Below, piece after piece: positions 33,710 through 43,834 of a DNA stretch of 64,000 nt (positions within the stretch are counted from its first letter, which is position 1; each line of letters opens with the position of its first letter). Below the pieces are notes generated by a model. That model saw nothing but the letters and a program-made list of their open reading frames with translations, did no database searches and was not told where the DNA came from. Source of the DNA: Geosiphon pyriformis (Eukaryota; Glomeromycota; Glomeromycetes; Archaeosporales; Geosiphonaceae); assembly GCA_016748015.1 (NCBI GenBank), contig JAAOMT010000563.1:459924-523923 (forward strand), written 5' to 3'. The translations under genes were made by a program, and so were the position numbers.

Positions 33710-34520
33710 CCAAAATTAGCAATACTTGTAATATCAATTTAGTGGATTGGAAAAGAACTTTTGCAGTTTGGCACCCTAATAGTCATATAGCCATTTGCTT
33801 GTAGTAGCCTGCAAGCATGTGTACTGTATTGCTTATCCTAGTGTTAAGTATCTGTTTTGTAATAAGATTGACACATCTGAACATTCTTTTGTGTGCTTCT
33901 CTGATATGTTGGCTCATAATAAAATCTTATCTGGGTTTTGTGCAAGATGGTCATCACTGTCTAATGTCATTGTCTCTTTTTCTATGATGGTGTAGGACCT
34001 ATCTTTTAGTGTGAGTAATGCTGGATTTTATTCCATGTTGGCTAAAGGCTTTGTGCTGAATGGCTGGTACTGTGAGGCTTTGGATGTTCTTGGTTGCTCT
34101 GTTGTAGCTGATGCAATGGTGATTGATTTTGTCAGGGACCTGGCTTCATCACACAGATTTGTGATATGATACGGAAGATCTAATCACCAATTGTCCATAG
34201 AAAAAGCAGAAAAAATAGTCACTGATAGCAGTATGTTGCATTTAGTGATTATTATTAGAGATAGGTTGAGTGTTGGAGTTGTCAGATTGCTTAATATAGA
34301 TGAGACCAGAAGAGTATATTCTGGTCTACATACTAGTTGTCAGATTTTTTCAGATATGGAGAGTATGATATCAGTGATAACTAATTTGTAATATAGTTTA
34401 GACTGGTCTGAGTGGCTGGTTACATATTATAAGTGCATAAATTGCATTTAGCTTTGTAATGTATATATATCTCATGTTTTCTAAATAGCAATTGGACTAC
34501 ATTCGTTAAACCAAAATAAA

Positions 34521-37500
34521 AAATATATATATATAATTAAATTTATTCAAAAAAGTTATTTTTTACATAATAACAACTAATTTATAATATTTAAAACCAA
34601 ACCAATTATTAAAAAATACCAATATTTTTTTAATTATAAAAATTTTTTTTTATTTTAATATTTAAAAAGAAAAATATTTATTAATTTTATTATTAAAATA
34701 TTTTTAATATTTAACCTACTTTATTTTAATATTGTTAAAATTTTGATCTAATTTTGTTAATCTAATATGGTTTTTAAATATTAAAAAAATATTGCAAACT
34801 AAAATTTAAATTTAAATATCAAGTGATCATTATTTTATAACTGTAATAAATTTTAACATATAATCTAAATTTTACAAAATTAGTAAAATTAGTTTAAAAT
34901 TATTTACTTGTCAATTTTAATTAAAAATAAAAATAAAAATAAAAATAAAAATAAAAATAAAATAAAATGAATTTAAAATATGTTTTTTCAATATAAATTT
35001 TGTAAATTATAAATTTTTTAATTATTAAATTTCAGTTTAAATTAGAGTTTTAATTTTTAAAAATCAATTTTTTATCAAAATAATTAAAAAATCAAAAAAT
35101 TATAATTTTAAAAATATTATTTTAATATTTAAAATATTAATAAAAATTAATTAATTGAAAATTAAAAATAAATAAATATATAACTAAGACATAAAAAGAT
35201 GATAATAATATATATTTAAAAAAAAAGCTTTTTTTTATATAAAATTTATTTAATATTAATAAAATTTTAAAACAATTTTTATTTAAATTAATTAAATTTT
35301 ACTTAAACTATTTAATATTTATTTAAAATACATAAATTTTAACTTAAACTATTTGAATTTTATTTTATATTAAAAATCTATAATTTTGTATATAATTTAC
35401 ATATTCTTTGTAATTTAATAGTAATTTTGTTATATATTATTAATTAAAAGTAATCATTAATTTAAAATAAATTAATTAATTAAAAATTAGATAATAAATA
35501 ATTAAACAAATACAATAAATTATAAATTATAAAAAATTATAATATTTTTTTTATGTTTTTTAAACTTTTTTATTTTTGTTAATAATAATATACTAATTAG
35601 AATTAAGTTTAATAAATATTTTGCTACTATTATTATCTAAATAAAAAAAAACTGTTGTTTATAATCAGATTTAAATTAAATATTACACAACTGGTATAAA
35701 TATCAAAAAAACTTAAAAAATTAATACTATATTTTTTACAAGAAAAAAATAGACTATAAAATAAAATTAATATTCTAGAAAAATGTTAAAAAGACTTTTA
35801 AATATTATAATTATTAAAAAAAATAGAAAAAGTAGGTTTTTATTTTTTTATTATTTGTTTTAATTGTAACTATAAAAATATAAAAAAAAAGTTTTTTTTT
35901 AAAATACTAAAAAACAATTTTTTTAATTGTATAATATTTATGCTATTTTATTTTAACAATATTAATTTTATTTTGGTTTTAAACAATAATTTTATACTTA
36001 TTTTAAATTATAATAATAATATGTTAATTAAATTTAATTTGAATTAATATTTAATTGTTATTTTTTAAGTAAAAAAACTAGCTAATAATAAACAAAATAT
36101 AATTAATATGTGATAACAAAAAATATTAAGCTTTTAGAAATTATTTTATATAATTAAAAATATGTATATATATAATAATTTTATTTTAAAACAAAAAATT
36201 TAGATTAAAATTAAAAAAAAACAAATTTTTTTTTATTTCAAATAAAAATATTTTTAAAATATTTATAAATTAAATTTTATTTTTTTGTTTTTAAAACTTA
36301 TTTATTTTTTTTTAAAAAAATCAAGTATTATTAACATAATACTTTTTAAATTATAACTTAAACTAATTATTCTTAATTATGATTATTAATAATATATTAA
36401 TTTTTTTTTAGGAATTATTGGTTAGTCCAAAAAAGCCAAAAGTATATAAAAAATAGTTTGATATTTTAATGGTTTAATAAATTAAAAATATTAAAAATAA
36501 CAAATTTATAGCTTATTAAAAAACAAAAAACAATATTAGACTTTATTAATTATAATTAAGTAATACAAAGTAAACTAAATATTATTATAATTAGTTATTG
36601 TATTAACTCTATATTATTTAAGAAAAATGCTTCAAAAAAACACTGTTTAATTGTTTTTACTTTTAAGAAGGGTTTTTAAATAGTAAATTATAAAAAAAAG
36701 TTTGCTTGTTTTTTATATTTTTGGCTTTAAATATAATTATAAAAACACAAAAAAAATAGATTATTAAATATTAAAAAACAAAAATTAATAATTTTTAATC
36801 TGTTATAATCGAATCTTTTAATTTTTAATTTTATTAATTATCTAATTATATTTAGTTATATGTATTAACCACCCTATTTTTAGAATTAGTTATTAATAAA
36901 TAAATATAATATTATTAAATAAAAAATAGTTTAAATTTTAAATTTTGTAAAATTTCAATTTGTTGATTTTTTACAGCTTTAAAAAAATTTATTGTTTAGA
37001 AAATAACAAAACATTTTTATAATAAATAAAATATTTAATCGACTAGAACAATATTATTGTTTTAGAAATAAATATTTGCATTGTATAATTGATTTTTTAA
37101 ACAAAATACTTTTTTTTAAATACAGGCTATTTTATTATGTTAAAACTTTATAATTATATATAAAAATAATAATACAAAAATCAACAAAATCCAAATAAAT
37201 ATTAAATAAAAATCATTTGAAATTTTAAATTATATTTTTAATAAATTTTGTTTTTTTATTGGTTTTGCTATTATATTTTAAAAATTTCATCAAATGTCTT
37301 GTTAAGTTTTTATATATTGATTCAACTTTTTAAATTTTTATTTATATATATATTCTATTATATATTTAGTTTTACATTATTTATTTGTGAAATTTTGATT
37401 ATTATATTATATTTAATATTATTAAATTTGTTATAATAAAAAATTAAAATTTTGTATTAGATTTTAAATTTAATATTCAGGTTAAAAATTAATTATGAAA
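34521..37500. other. AT-rich intergenic DNA
   Basis: This is about 3 kb of A/T-dominated sequence after LINE C. Apart from a short (AAAAAT)n repeat at 34921-34967 I see no coding pattern, RNA gene or recognisable element. Short frames here are biased to F, L, I, N, K and Y and are not supported. Confidence 0.75.
34921..34967. repeat. (AAAAAT)n microsatellite
   Basis: About seven tandem AAAAAT units lie in AT-rich DNA. No gene association is visible. Confidence 0.85.
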
Positions 37501-37539
37501 AAAATGAAACTCCAGTGCTAATTTGATTTTTCCCAAAGA

Positions 37540-38760
37540 CTGCAGATTGAAATATCAATATTTCAAAGCTTTTTATATCTTACCAATGATACCTCAACAA
37601 TACATTCACGCTATATACGCCCAATATCAGAACTTTTCATGCTCATTCGCAAATTTTAGCAGCAAGATCACATATTTTGTCGTAGCACTCTCTAGTAATT
37701 GGGTTAAAAGGGAAAACCAAGCCATTATCTTCGCTGAACTTAATATTTCAAAGTATTTTGGCCAATATGAATTCATATTTTTATTTTCTTGTAAAGATAT
37801 ATTTATAATAACGAGATTTCTCTTGAGTACCTACCATTTTAGAATTGCTTGTTTACCGCTGATGAGCTTATTGTAGAGAATGTTATTGATTCCCTTGAAG
37901 ACTTCTTGATTTAACACCACCCAAAAGAGCTAGAAAAAAATTTCGGCAATTTGCACAAAACTTCATTTATGCATGATTCTTTCAAAAAGTTACAAAATTT
38001 CTCCACCAAAATAGCTTTCAACAATCCAGCTATAGTCTTCAACTCGCAAGATTTCACCTCCCTTAGTGAAAATGCTCTTATCTTAATATAGAAGAATCTG
38101 AAATATATGAAAAAATTATGGAATGTGTAGTTGGTAAATTGGATAACAATATTCAGGTGAACAAAGTTCTTTACTGGACAGATGAAAACTTTAACACCTT
38201 TAAGGAATCTATTGAAAGGCTTCTACCTTTAATTCGCTTCTTTAATATATCTTCAATTGACTTCTATTACAAAGTAAAACTATTTGCGAGAATCTTAACT
38301 AAAACTTTATATAAAGATCTTTTACATCATTATCTCGTACCGGGTAGTCATCAAATATGCGATAATAAAGGAGCAACAGTAAGCGTAATAAAAGTGAAAG
38401 GAACTGGTCAGCTAATTAGCGATTACAACCCGCAATCGTGGCATTCTGGGTATGATTGGTTGGAGGGAAATGGAAGTTTTATTTTTTCCCTTGGAGATGG
38501 CAAAGCTGGAAATGGTAAACTTAGCAAATTTTTTAGCGCATATGGACCTTATGGTGAGACCAAATTCTGGGCCCTATTTTGGACGAAAGTAGTCCAGGGT
38601 GCTATTGTAAAAAGACACCAGATTATGAGCATGTAATAATGTCTGGATTAGAAAATCAACAGGTGAAATCTTTTTTGGAAGAGTATCAAGTTTTTCAAAT
38701 TTCTGGAGACTGCTACCTAAAAACATTTCGGCAGAATATTTTCTAGGTTACTATTTTCAG
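37540..38760 (+). pseudogene. BTB/BACK/TLDc protein pseudogene, copy 1
   Basis: This is a decayed relative of the copy at 52914-54420. BTB remnants appear at 37620-37760 in shifting frames (HAHSQILAARSHIF in one frame, then VALSSNWVKRENQAIIFAELNIS). The BACK part is better kept (KTSFMHDSFKKL, NPAIVFNSQDFTSLSENAL, VLYWTDENFNTFKESIERLLPLIRFFNISS). The TLDc part begins NKGATVSVIKVKGTGQLI and has YNPQSWHSGYDWLEGNGSFIFSLGDG. About 210 bases that join BACK to TLDc in the other copy are missing: SHQ is followed at once by ICDNKG. BTB domains dimerise and recruit cullin-3, and TLDc domains are linked to oxidative-stress responses. This copy is frameshifted and ends in stops near 38634. Confidence 0.85.
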
Positions 38761-38769
38761 TTTCACAAT

Positions 38770-40510
38770 AAAATTAAAAAAATATTATATAATCAATTTT
38801 AAACATCAAAAAAACTTTAGAACTTAAAAGTCGTTTTAAATAAAAAGTGATCTCTGAATTTTTAAGTTTTTATCCAAGGGCCAAACCAAAAACATAAACC
38901 ATTTTTATTTGAGTAGCAATAGAATATTATTTTTTCATTAGGTAATTGAGTAAAAAAATATAATTTGGCAAATATTCAATAAGGAAACTTTGAGAGAGTA
39001 AAGGTTTTCAATTAAAATATAATCTTAGCTTGGAGACACAAACTTTTTAATAAAAAAATTTCTTTAAAAAATATTTTTTAAATTGGATTTATTTTCAAAT
39101 AAACTCAAATTACTTAATTTTGCTTCCTTTTTGAACTGAAATTAAAATTTTTCAATATTCAAAAAAATGCAATCAAAAATATTTCTAAGCTATCAATAAC
39201 ATTATGTTTTTTTGCTTTGTTCCTTCAAAATTGTAAATTTGCTTTTAAACAATAAATTTTCTAAAACAAATTTAACTAATAAAAGTTTTTATAACCTGAA
39301 AGTTATTTAAAATATTTTTTATTTAAAATAATCAAGTTTATCATTTATTACTCATATTGCACTCAAAATATGAAAGAATTTTTTATTTTAATAATTAAGG
39401 TAACCATTTTTATGCTTCTTTTTATATATATTATATTCTGAAGTATGAAAAAAGAAAAAAAAATTAATTGCACTCAAAAAGCTAAATATTGCATAATAAT
39501 AATATCATTAATCTTTTCTATGATAATTAAAGATTTAATTCGTAATTTATTAAAATATTAAATTTAACAATAAATATCAAAAATATAAATGGCATTTTAA
39601 ATTTTTTAAAACTTAAAAAATAAAACTATTGGAAATTTTTAATTAAATTTTTTTGGTAAATGTGATTATTGATTCAAAAATTTAATAAGTCATAGTGAAT
39701 ATAGACTTTTTGGCACATTCCAAAGATTAATATGGAGCCAAAACAAAAAGAGTAGTAAAATGTAAAAAATTAAACTTACAAGAAAACTTTGTAAGAATTA
39801 AGAATTAGAATTGGGATTTTTTTTTTCAAAACCATTTTCATTAAAAATCTTACAATAATTTAAGAAGTTAACATAAATAAAATTAGCAAGATGTAAACAA
39901 AGTTTTATGATCAATGAAGTTTATCAACTTATTTTTGAATTGATTAGTTTTTCATTATAAATTTTGATATTAAATAAATGATAAAACAAAAAAAAACAGA
40001 TGTTTCATCGTTAAATCACTGAAACCAAGGCTGAAATAAGATTGTCTGTGTGTAATTGACACATAGATATAATTGGTTGTTTATTTTAAGAAGTATTTTA
40101 TGTAAATAAGATAATTGATCAAGAATTTTGGTATTTTTTTTTAATTCTATTTATGAAGATATTATCAATAAGATATATGGGCAAATCTTTTGAAATTTAA
40201 AATTCAATTATAAGAATTTTGAATTATAAGTATATTGATAATTGGGAAAACCATCTTTTTCTTAAAGTTTTTTACAAAATTGTACAGAAAATTTTTAATC
40301 ATATTTTACTTTTTAAAATAATATATGTATATTAAATGCTTTAAGTTTCGTATTAAAGTAAAAACATGAATTTACAATTAAGTAAAAAATATATTTTCGA
40401 TTTTACCTTTTTATGAAATTAATAAGTTTACAGTAATTAAAATATATAATATATTTGATTTTATTAGAAAGGTGTTAGATTTTTTATAATTTATTTGATA
40501 TATTTTAATA
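38770..40510. other. 3' flank of BTB-TLDc copy 1 and AT-rich DNA
   Basis: No gene is visible. The part at about 38930-39470 (GTAATTGAGT, AAATATTCAATAAGGAAA, TTAGCTTGGAGACAC, TTCTGAAGTATGAAAAAAG) recurs inverted at about 46965-47195, next to the TLDc fragment at 47.5 kb. The duplication therefore included 3' flanking DNA. The rest is low-complexity AT. Confidence 0.7.
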
Positions 40511-40512
40511 AT

Positions 40513-40532
40513 AATCAATCAATCAATCAATT
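40513..40532. repeat. (TCAA)n microsatellite
   Basis: Four to five tandem AATC units. It is one of four such tracts in the window (see 48699, 49817, 51186). Confidence 0.85.
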
Positions 40533-40620
40533 AATATCTCTGAGTTTTTTATTAGGCTCTAAAAAGAATAGACAAAACTTTGTTGTTTTTTTTATCTGTG
40601 TAAAGAACTATTTTGCAAAC

Positions 40621-40649
40621 ATTTGAACATTTTAATAAAATGTTCAAAT
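40621..40649. repeat. Perfect 14-bp inverted repeat
   Basis: ATTTGAACATTTTA and its exact complement are separated by one base, which could form a tight hairpin. It lies about 70 bases past the end of the minus-strand frame at 40718. It may be a chance AT-rich palindrome, a remnant of a small transposon, or a 3'-end element. Confidence 0.6.
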
Positions 40650-40717
40650 TATTTCTTTTAATTATTTGATTCATATTTGATATGTTCTATTGGGTTTAGA
40701 TGGTGTTCTTTTTATGT

Positions 40718-41002
40718 TTAGGATCTCTGCGACGGGATAAATTTTAGCTTTTCGTCATGAAATAATTTATGAGGGAAAGAATTTAATCCGGTTCCACTCA
40801 AAATATTTTCCGTATTATCTTGACAGTTAATTATTTGCAAAAGATATAGAGTACCTTTAGACAAACTTTGAGAGAAAGATAATGACATCAATTTCTTCTT
40901 CATTAGATCCGTTTTATATGATACAAGCAAGAGAAAAACCTTGTTGTTTCTTCTCATGTTGATTTTGAAACCTGGCAAAATATTTATATCATCATCTGCC
41001 AA
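40718..41002 (-). CDS. Hypothetical small reading frame or gene remnant
   Basis: An open stretch of about 94 codons without recognised domain. The outermost start would be a TTG; the first ATG gives 78 residues beginning MRRNNKVFLLLVSYKTDL and ending KLKFIPSQRS. Its composition is richer in G/C and more mixed (S, L, K, T, N, D, G) than the surrounding DNA, which hints at coding origin. A splice acceptor (TTTGGCAG) lies at its upstream edge, so it could be a 3' exon or a decayed piece of a larger gene. It is divergent from the OTU gene at 41267, with a microsatellite between them. I do not recognise it. Confidence 0.3.
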   Translation of the reverse strand: MADDDINILPGFKINMRRNNKVFLLLVSYKTDLMKKKLMSLSFSQSLSKGTLYLLQIINCQDNTENILSGTGLNSFPHKLFHDEKLKFIPSQRS

Positions 41003-41012
41003 ATATGTGTAA

Positions 41013-41072
41013 TTGATGATGATGATAAATGATAAATGATAAATGATAAATGATAAATGATAATGATAAATA
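41013..41072. repeat. (AAATGAT)n minisatellite
   Basis: Tandem TAAATGA units with a few TGATGA variants lie between the divergent frames at 40718-41002 and 41267, inside what would be their shared upstream region. Confidence 0.85.
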
Positions 41073-41266
41073 AAAGATCATTTCTAACTGGTGCATCGAT
41101 CGAGTTTAACAATATAAAGTTAAATCCTAAAAAATCGTACTTGATTTAAAAGAAAAGTTTCCATTTAATATTTTCACAAAATAAAACCACTTTTCAATTA
41201 TCAATATAAGCATTTTTCAATATCATAAAAATTCAGAAGCTCTGTTTTTAAAAAATTTAAACGATC

Positions 41267-42236
41267 ATGGTTGAAAATCAACAAAGAACCATCTTGAAAT
41301 TTGGTTTCCTTATTAGCCTCTTTGCAATCTTCTCCCTTATGATTATGTTTAAAAGCAATTTTCTTTCGTTTAATTCGAATATTTGGGATCAAGGATTCAA
41401 AGAGATTGTCTCTAAAAATTATTTTTCGAAAAGTTTGAAAACGGAGAAAATTGGCGATAGTCAGGTTAGAAATGATTGCTATATATATATATATATATTT
41501 GTCCTTTATATTTATAAAAAAAAATATTTTTTTAAAGTTAATAAAAATTTGTATATTTCATCATCTAGGTTCTCCAATCAAATTTAGAAGGTAATTAATT
41601 AATAATAGGAAAAGAACAAATTGAAACAATTTTTGAGATTTCATTCGCGTTATAAATTTTTTTTTCATAATTATTTTCCTAATATTTTAAATTTTTTTTT
41701 CCTAATTAAAAGATTACCCAATCCACAATTACCCACTTTTTCCATATTTTAAACGCCTTAACCTCACGATTAAACCAATTTCTGGAGATGGTGCCTGCTT
41801 ATTTAGAGCTTTATCTGATCAATTATTTAAAACTGAATCACGACACCTTGAAGTTCGGCATAAAATTGTACATCAAATAAAACAAGACAAATCAGAAATA
41901 GAACCATTTATACAGTACGAAATGCCATTTAGACAATATGTTAAGTCAATGTCGCTTCCATTCACCTGGGGAGGTGAAATAGAAATTACAAGGTTCTGTC
42001 GAGCATATAATGCACAATTGATTCATTATGGGGAAAAAAATATCAAAATTTATGGAGAAAAAATGAAGCCAGAATTTGTAGCCCATATTTCATATACGGG
42101 AAATCATTATGATTCTGTTTATAAATGGGATACTGAAACTGGCATGGAAAGTGTTGGAAGCGTTCAATCGTTAGATCTTGAAGGAATAAAAGTAAAGATT
42201 TTGGATTTGAGGGAATTTGTAAAGGATGAACTTTAA
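41267..42236 (+). CDS. OTU-family cysteine protease with N-terminal membrane segment
   Basis: OTU proteases remove ubiquitin from proteins. My model has three exons: 41267-41464, 41569-41590 and 41713-42236. The introns are GT-AG (GTTAGA...TAG; GTAATT...AAAG) and keep frame, giving 247 residues. The OTU signature ISGDGACLFRALSDQ supplies Asp99 and nucleophile Cys102. The C-terminal YTGNHYDSVYKW supplies the expected catalytic His (about residue 205). WGGEIEITRFCRAYNAQLI fits the middle of the fold. Residues about 10-28 (LKFGFLISLFAIFSLMIMF) form a hydrophobic segment, probably a signal anchor, so the enzyme may be tied to a membrane. All three active-site features are intact and there is no stop. 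The tiny 22-base second exon is the weakest part of the model; a different 5' structure is possible. Confidence 0.75.
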
Positions 42237-42965
42237 TCTTTTTTTTTTTTGTATACCTTTAAAAAGAATAATAATCATGGATATATATTAATAACTAATT
42301 GAAAATTTAAATAATAATTATAAAAAAAGAATAAAGTTTTACAAGTGTGATTTTTTAATATTATTTTTAATTTTACATTTATTTTAAATTTTAACTGTGA
42401 AAACTTAAACTACATGAATTTTATTTTAATAAATATAATAAATATATTTAATTTATCGAATATTGAAATGTGAAGTATTAATAAATTAATTAAAATAAAT
42501 GTTTTTTTATGTAAAGAAAAACGAAGCTTAGAATTTGAATCATGATAATCTTGTATTTAAAACCTGCTTACTTGATCAATTACAATAATATCAAGTCATA
42601 ATAAATAAAGGTTATGAAATAAATGATTTCAGTTAATTTGATTTGTAAAACTAGTTTAATAGGATAAATACAAATTATTACTCAGCCTTTTAAAAGCCTT
42701 GTTAAAAACATAATAGTGTTTTTAATAAATTTCTATGAAAGTAAAAAAATTCTCCCCAAAAACTCATGATTGGCAACGACTGTTTTTCTACTATCAATAA
42801 AATATTAGAAATAATCACAATAATAATTAAATTGCATGGCATGCCAATTCTCATTTTTTGAAAAAATTTAAAAGAACTTTTCAAGTAACAATAAAATAGT
42901 TGATGAAATAATTAAAAATCCAATCTATATATATATTTATTCATTTACAAATAATAATGACCATT
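42237..42965. other. AT-rich spacer, no gene seen
   Basis: The stretch contains the 3' flank of the OTU gene and AT-rich DNA. A 60-codon minus frame at 42702-42884 shows no domain and is not accepted. Confidence 0.6.
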
Positions 42966-42974
42966 ATGTTAGAA

Positions 42975-43830
42975 TCAATTATTATGAATGGATTCCATGA
43001 GAACTTTTAAAGAATATCAAAAAAATTGTTGATGAAGGGTTTGGTACACAATTTATAAAGCAAATATATATTGATGGATTAATTAATTAAAACTAGTATA
43101 AAACATTATGATAATAGGGATTACGCAAAATTCTGAAACATTCGAGATGAAGATATGCTGAAAATATTTATTATCAAATTTTTATTCTACTCATTTGAAT
43201 GATAAATTACTTATGGCATGTACATGATTGCCAGAGGACTTTTTACAATTCATCCTACGATATTCCACTTATGGAAAAGCAATTGGCAACCTTGGCTTTT
43301 ACGTGTCAACCAACAAACAATGAAACATCAACAGAGAAAAAGAAAATTTATGGAGTAATTCCATAAATTCCCACCAAAAGTTTTTTAAGGGGAGAAAAGT
43401 ATACGATGGCTGGTGATATTTATAGTTTAGAAATGTTATTATGGGAATTGGCAACAGGAAAACCTCCCTTCCATGATCGTCTTCTTCATAACCACCTTCT
43501 AGTGAATGATATTTTAAAGAGTATTTAGGCCTGAAATAAATTTCTCTCTTGTTCCACTTTTTTACACTAAACTTATTGAAAAGTGTTGGGATGCCATTCC
43601 ATCAAATCATACTAACGCTAAAGAAGTTTGGGAAAAATTATGGAAATTTTTGAAACTAAGAGCACAGTTTAACGAATCAAAAAAAAAATGTTGAAAAAAT
43701 GTTGAAAAATAGTACAACAATAGATTATATTTTAACAACTATTAATTCAAAGGCAGTGTATTCAAGTCATGTTTTAACTTTACAGTTGAGTGAAATTTTC
43801 ATTTAAATTTATCTAAAACTATATTTATTA
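42975..43830 (+). pseudogene. Protein kinase pseudogene (tyrosine-kinase-like type)
   Basis: Pieces of a kinase of the large family found in arbuscular mycorrhizal fungi appear in order but broken. YEWIP...ELLKNIKKIVDEGFGT at 42980-43060 is the segment before and including the glycine-rich loop. After damaged sequence, IYGVIP-stop-IPTKSF-stop-GEKYTMAGDIYSLEMLLWELATGKPPFHDR at 43350-43480 covers the P+1 loop and subdomain IX. Then LVNDILKSI, and in another frame YTKLIEKCWDAIPSNHTNAKEVWEKLWKFLKL. A tail reading STTIDYILTTINSKAVYSSHVL follows. Several stops and frame changes make it non-functional. Catalytic HRD and DFG motifs are not recognisable. Confidence 0.8.
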
Positions 43831-43834
43831 ATTA

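Larger units (their letters stand above)
28375..34391 (+). pseudogene. LINE C ORF2 (endonuclease, RT, RNase H), broken; contains the gap
   Basis: ATG at 28375 (MSDLVWKFAMCNVRSLN) opens an EEP endonuclease with FGGNFNENGAG and SDYFNIDHLAVL. The expected Asp in GGDFN has become Asn. Reverse transcriptase reads LPDDKAAGLLGVSNEL, ELWLVLQDI, LNGLDQGEVFSLLLWRIFYDPLL and KVFMNDTIWVGSS, where the F-x-D-D box is lost (MND). RNase H continues after 31740 (MYIDSFVKQFG, LVELKVIALTLAC, IHFDSQAALSAC). The C-terminal finger (LFCNKIDTSEHSFVC) lies at about 33850-33900. Stops at Trp positions are common (for example TGA in NEL-stop-KHS, TAG in SYK-stop-KRC). Positions 30878-32283 and 32304-33709 are the same sequence around 20 N. 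Confidence 0.85.
26375..34520 (+). mobile_element. LINE C, non-LTR retrotransposon, decayed and containing an assembly gap
   Basis: The leader at 26375-26490 (CTCTCTTATATC, AAAAAGTGC, CTTGTTAGTATTTCACAATT) matches the LINE A leader. ORF1 and ORF2 follow, and the 3' end is near 34520 next to an AT dinucleotide run. After removing one copy of the duplicated 1406-bp segment and the 20 N, the length is about 6.7 kb, equal to A and B. Many stops and catalytic-site losses make it dead. Coordinates right of 32283 are shifted by the probable assembly artefact. Confidence 0.85.

Noticed and set aside
2235-34520. TGA as a Trp codon (mitochondrial-type or Mollicutes-type code)
   Set aside because: Many TGA codons sit at Trp positions of the LINEs, but most Trp codons there are TGG, TAG and TAA also occur at Trp and Gln positions, and the intact Hsp20 and OTU genes need no recoding. 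Decay by transitions explains the pattern.
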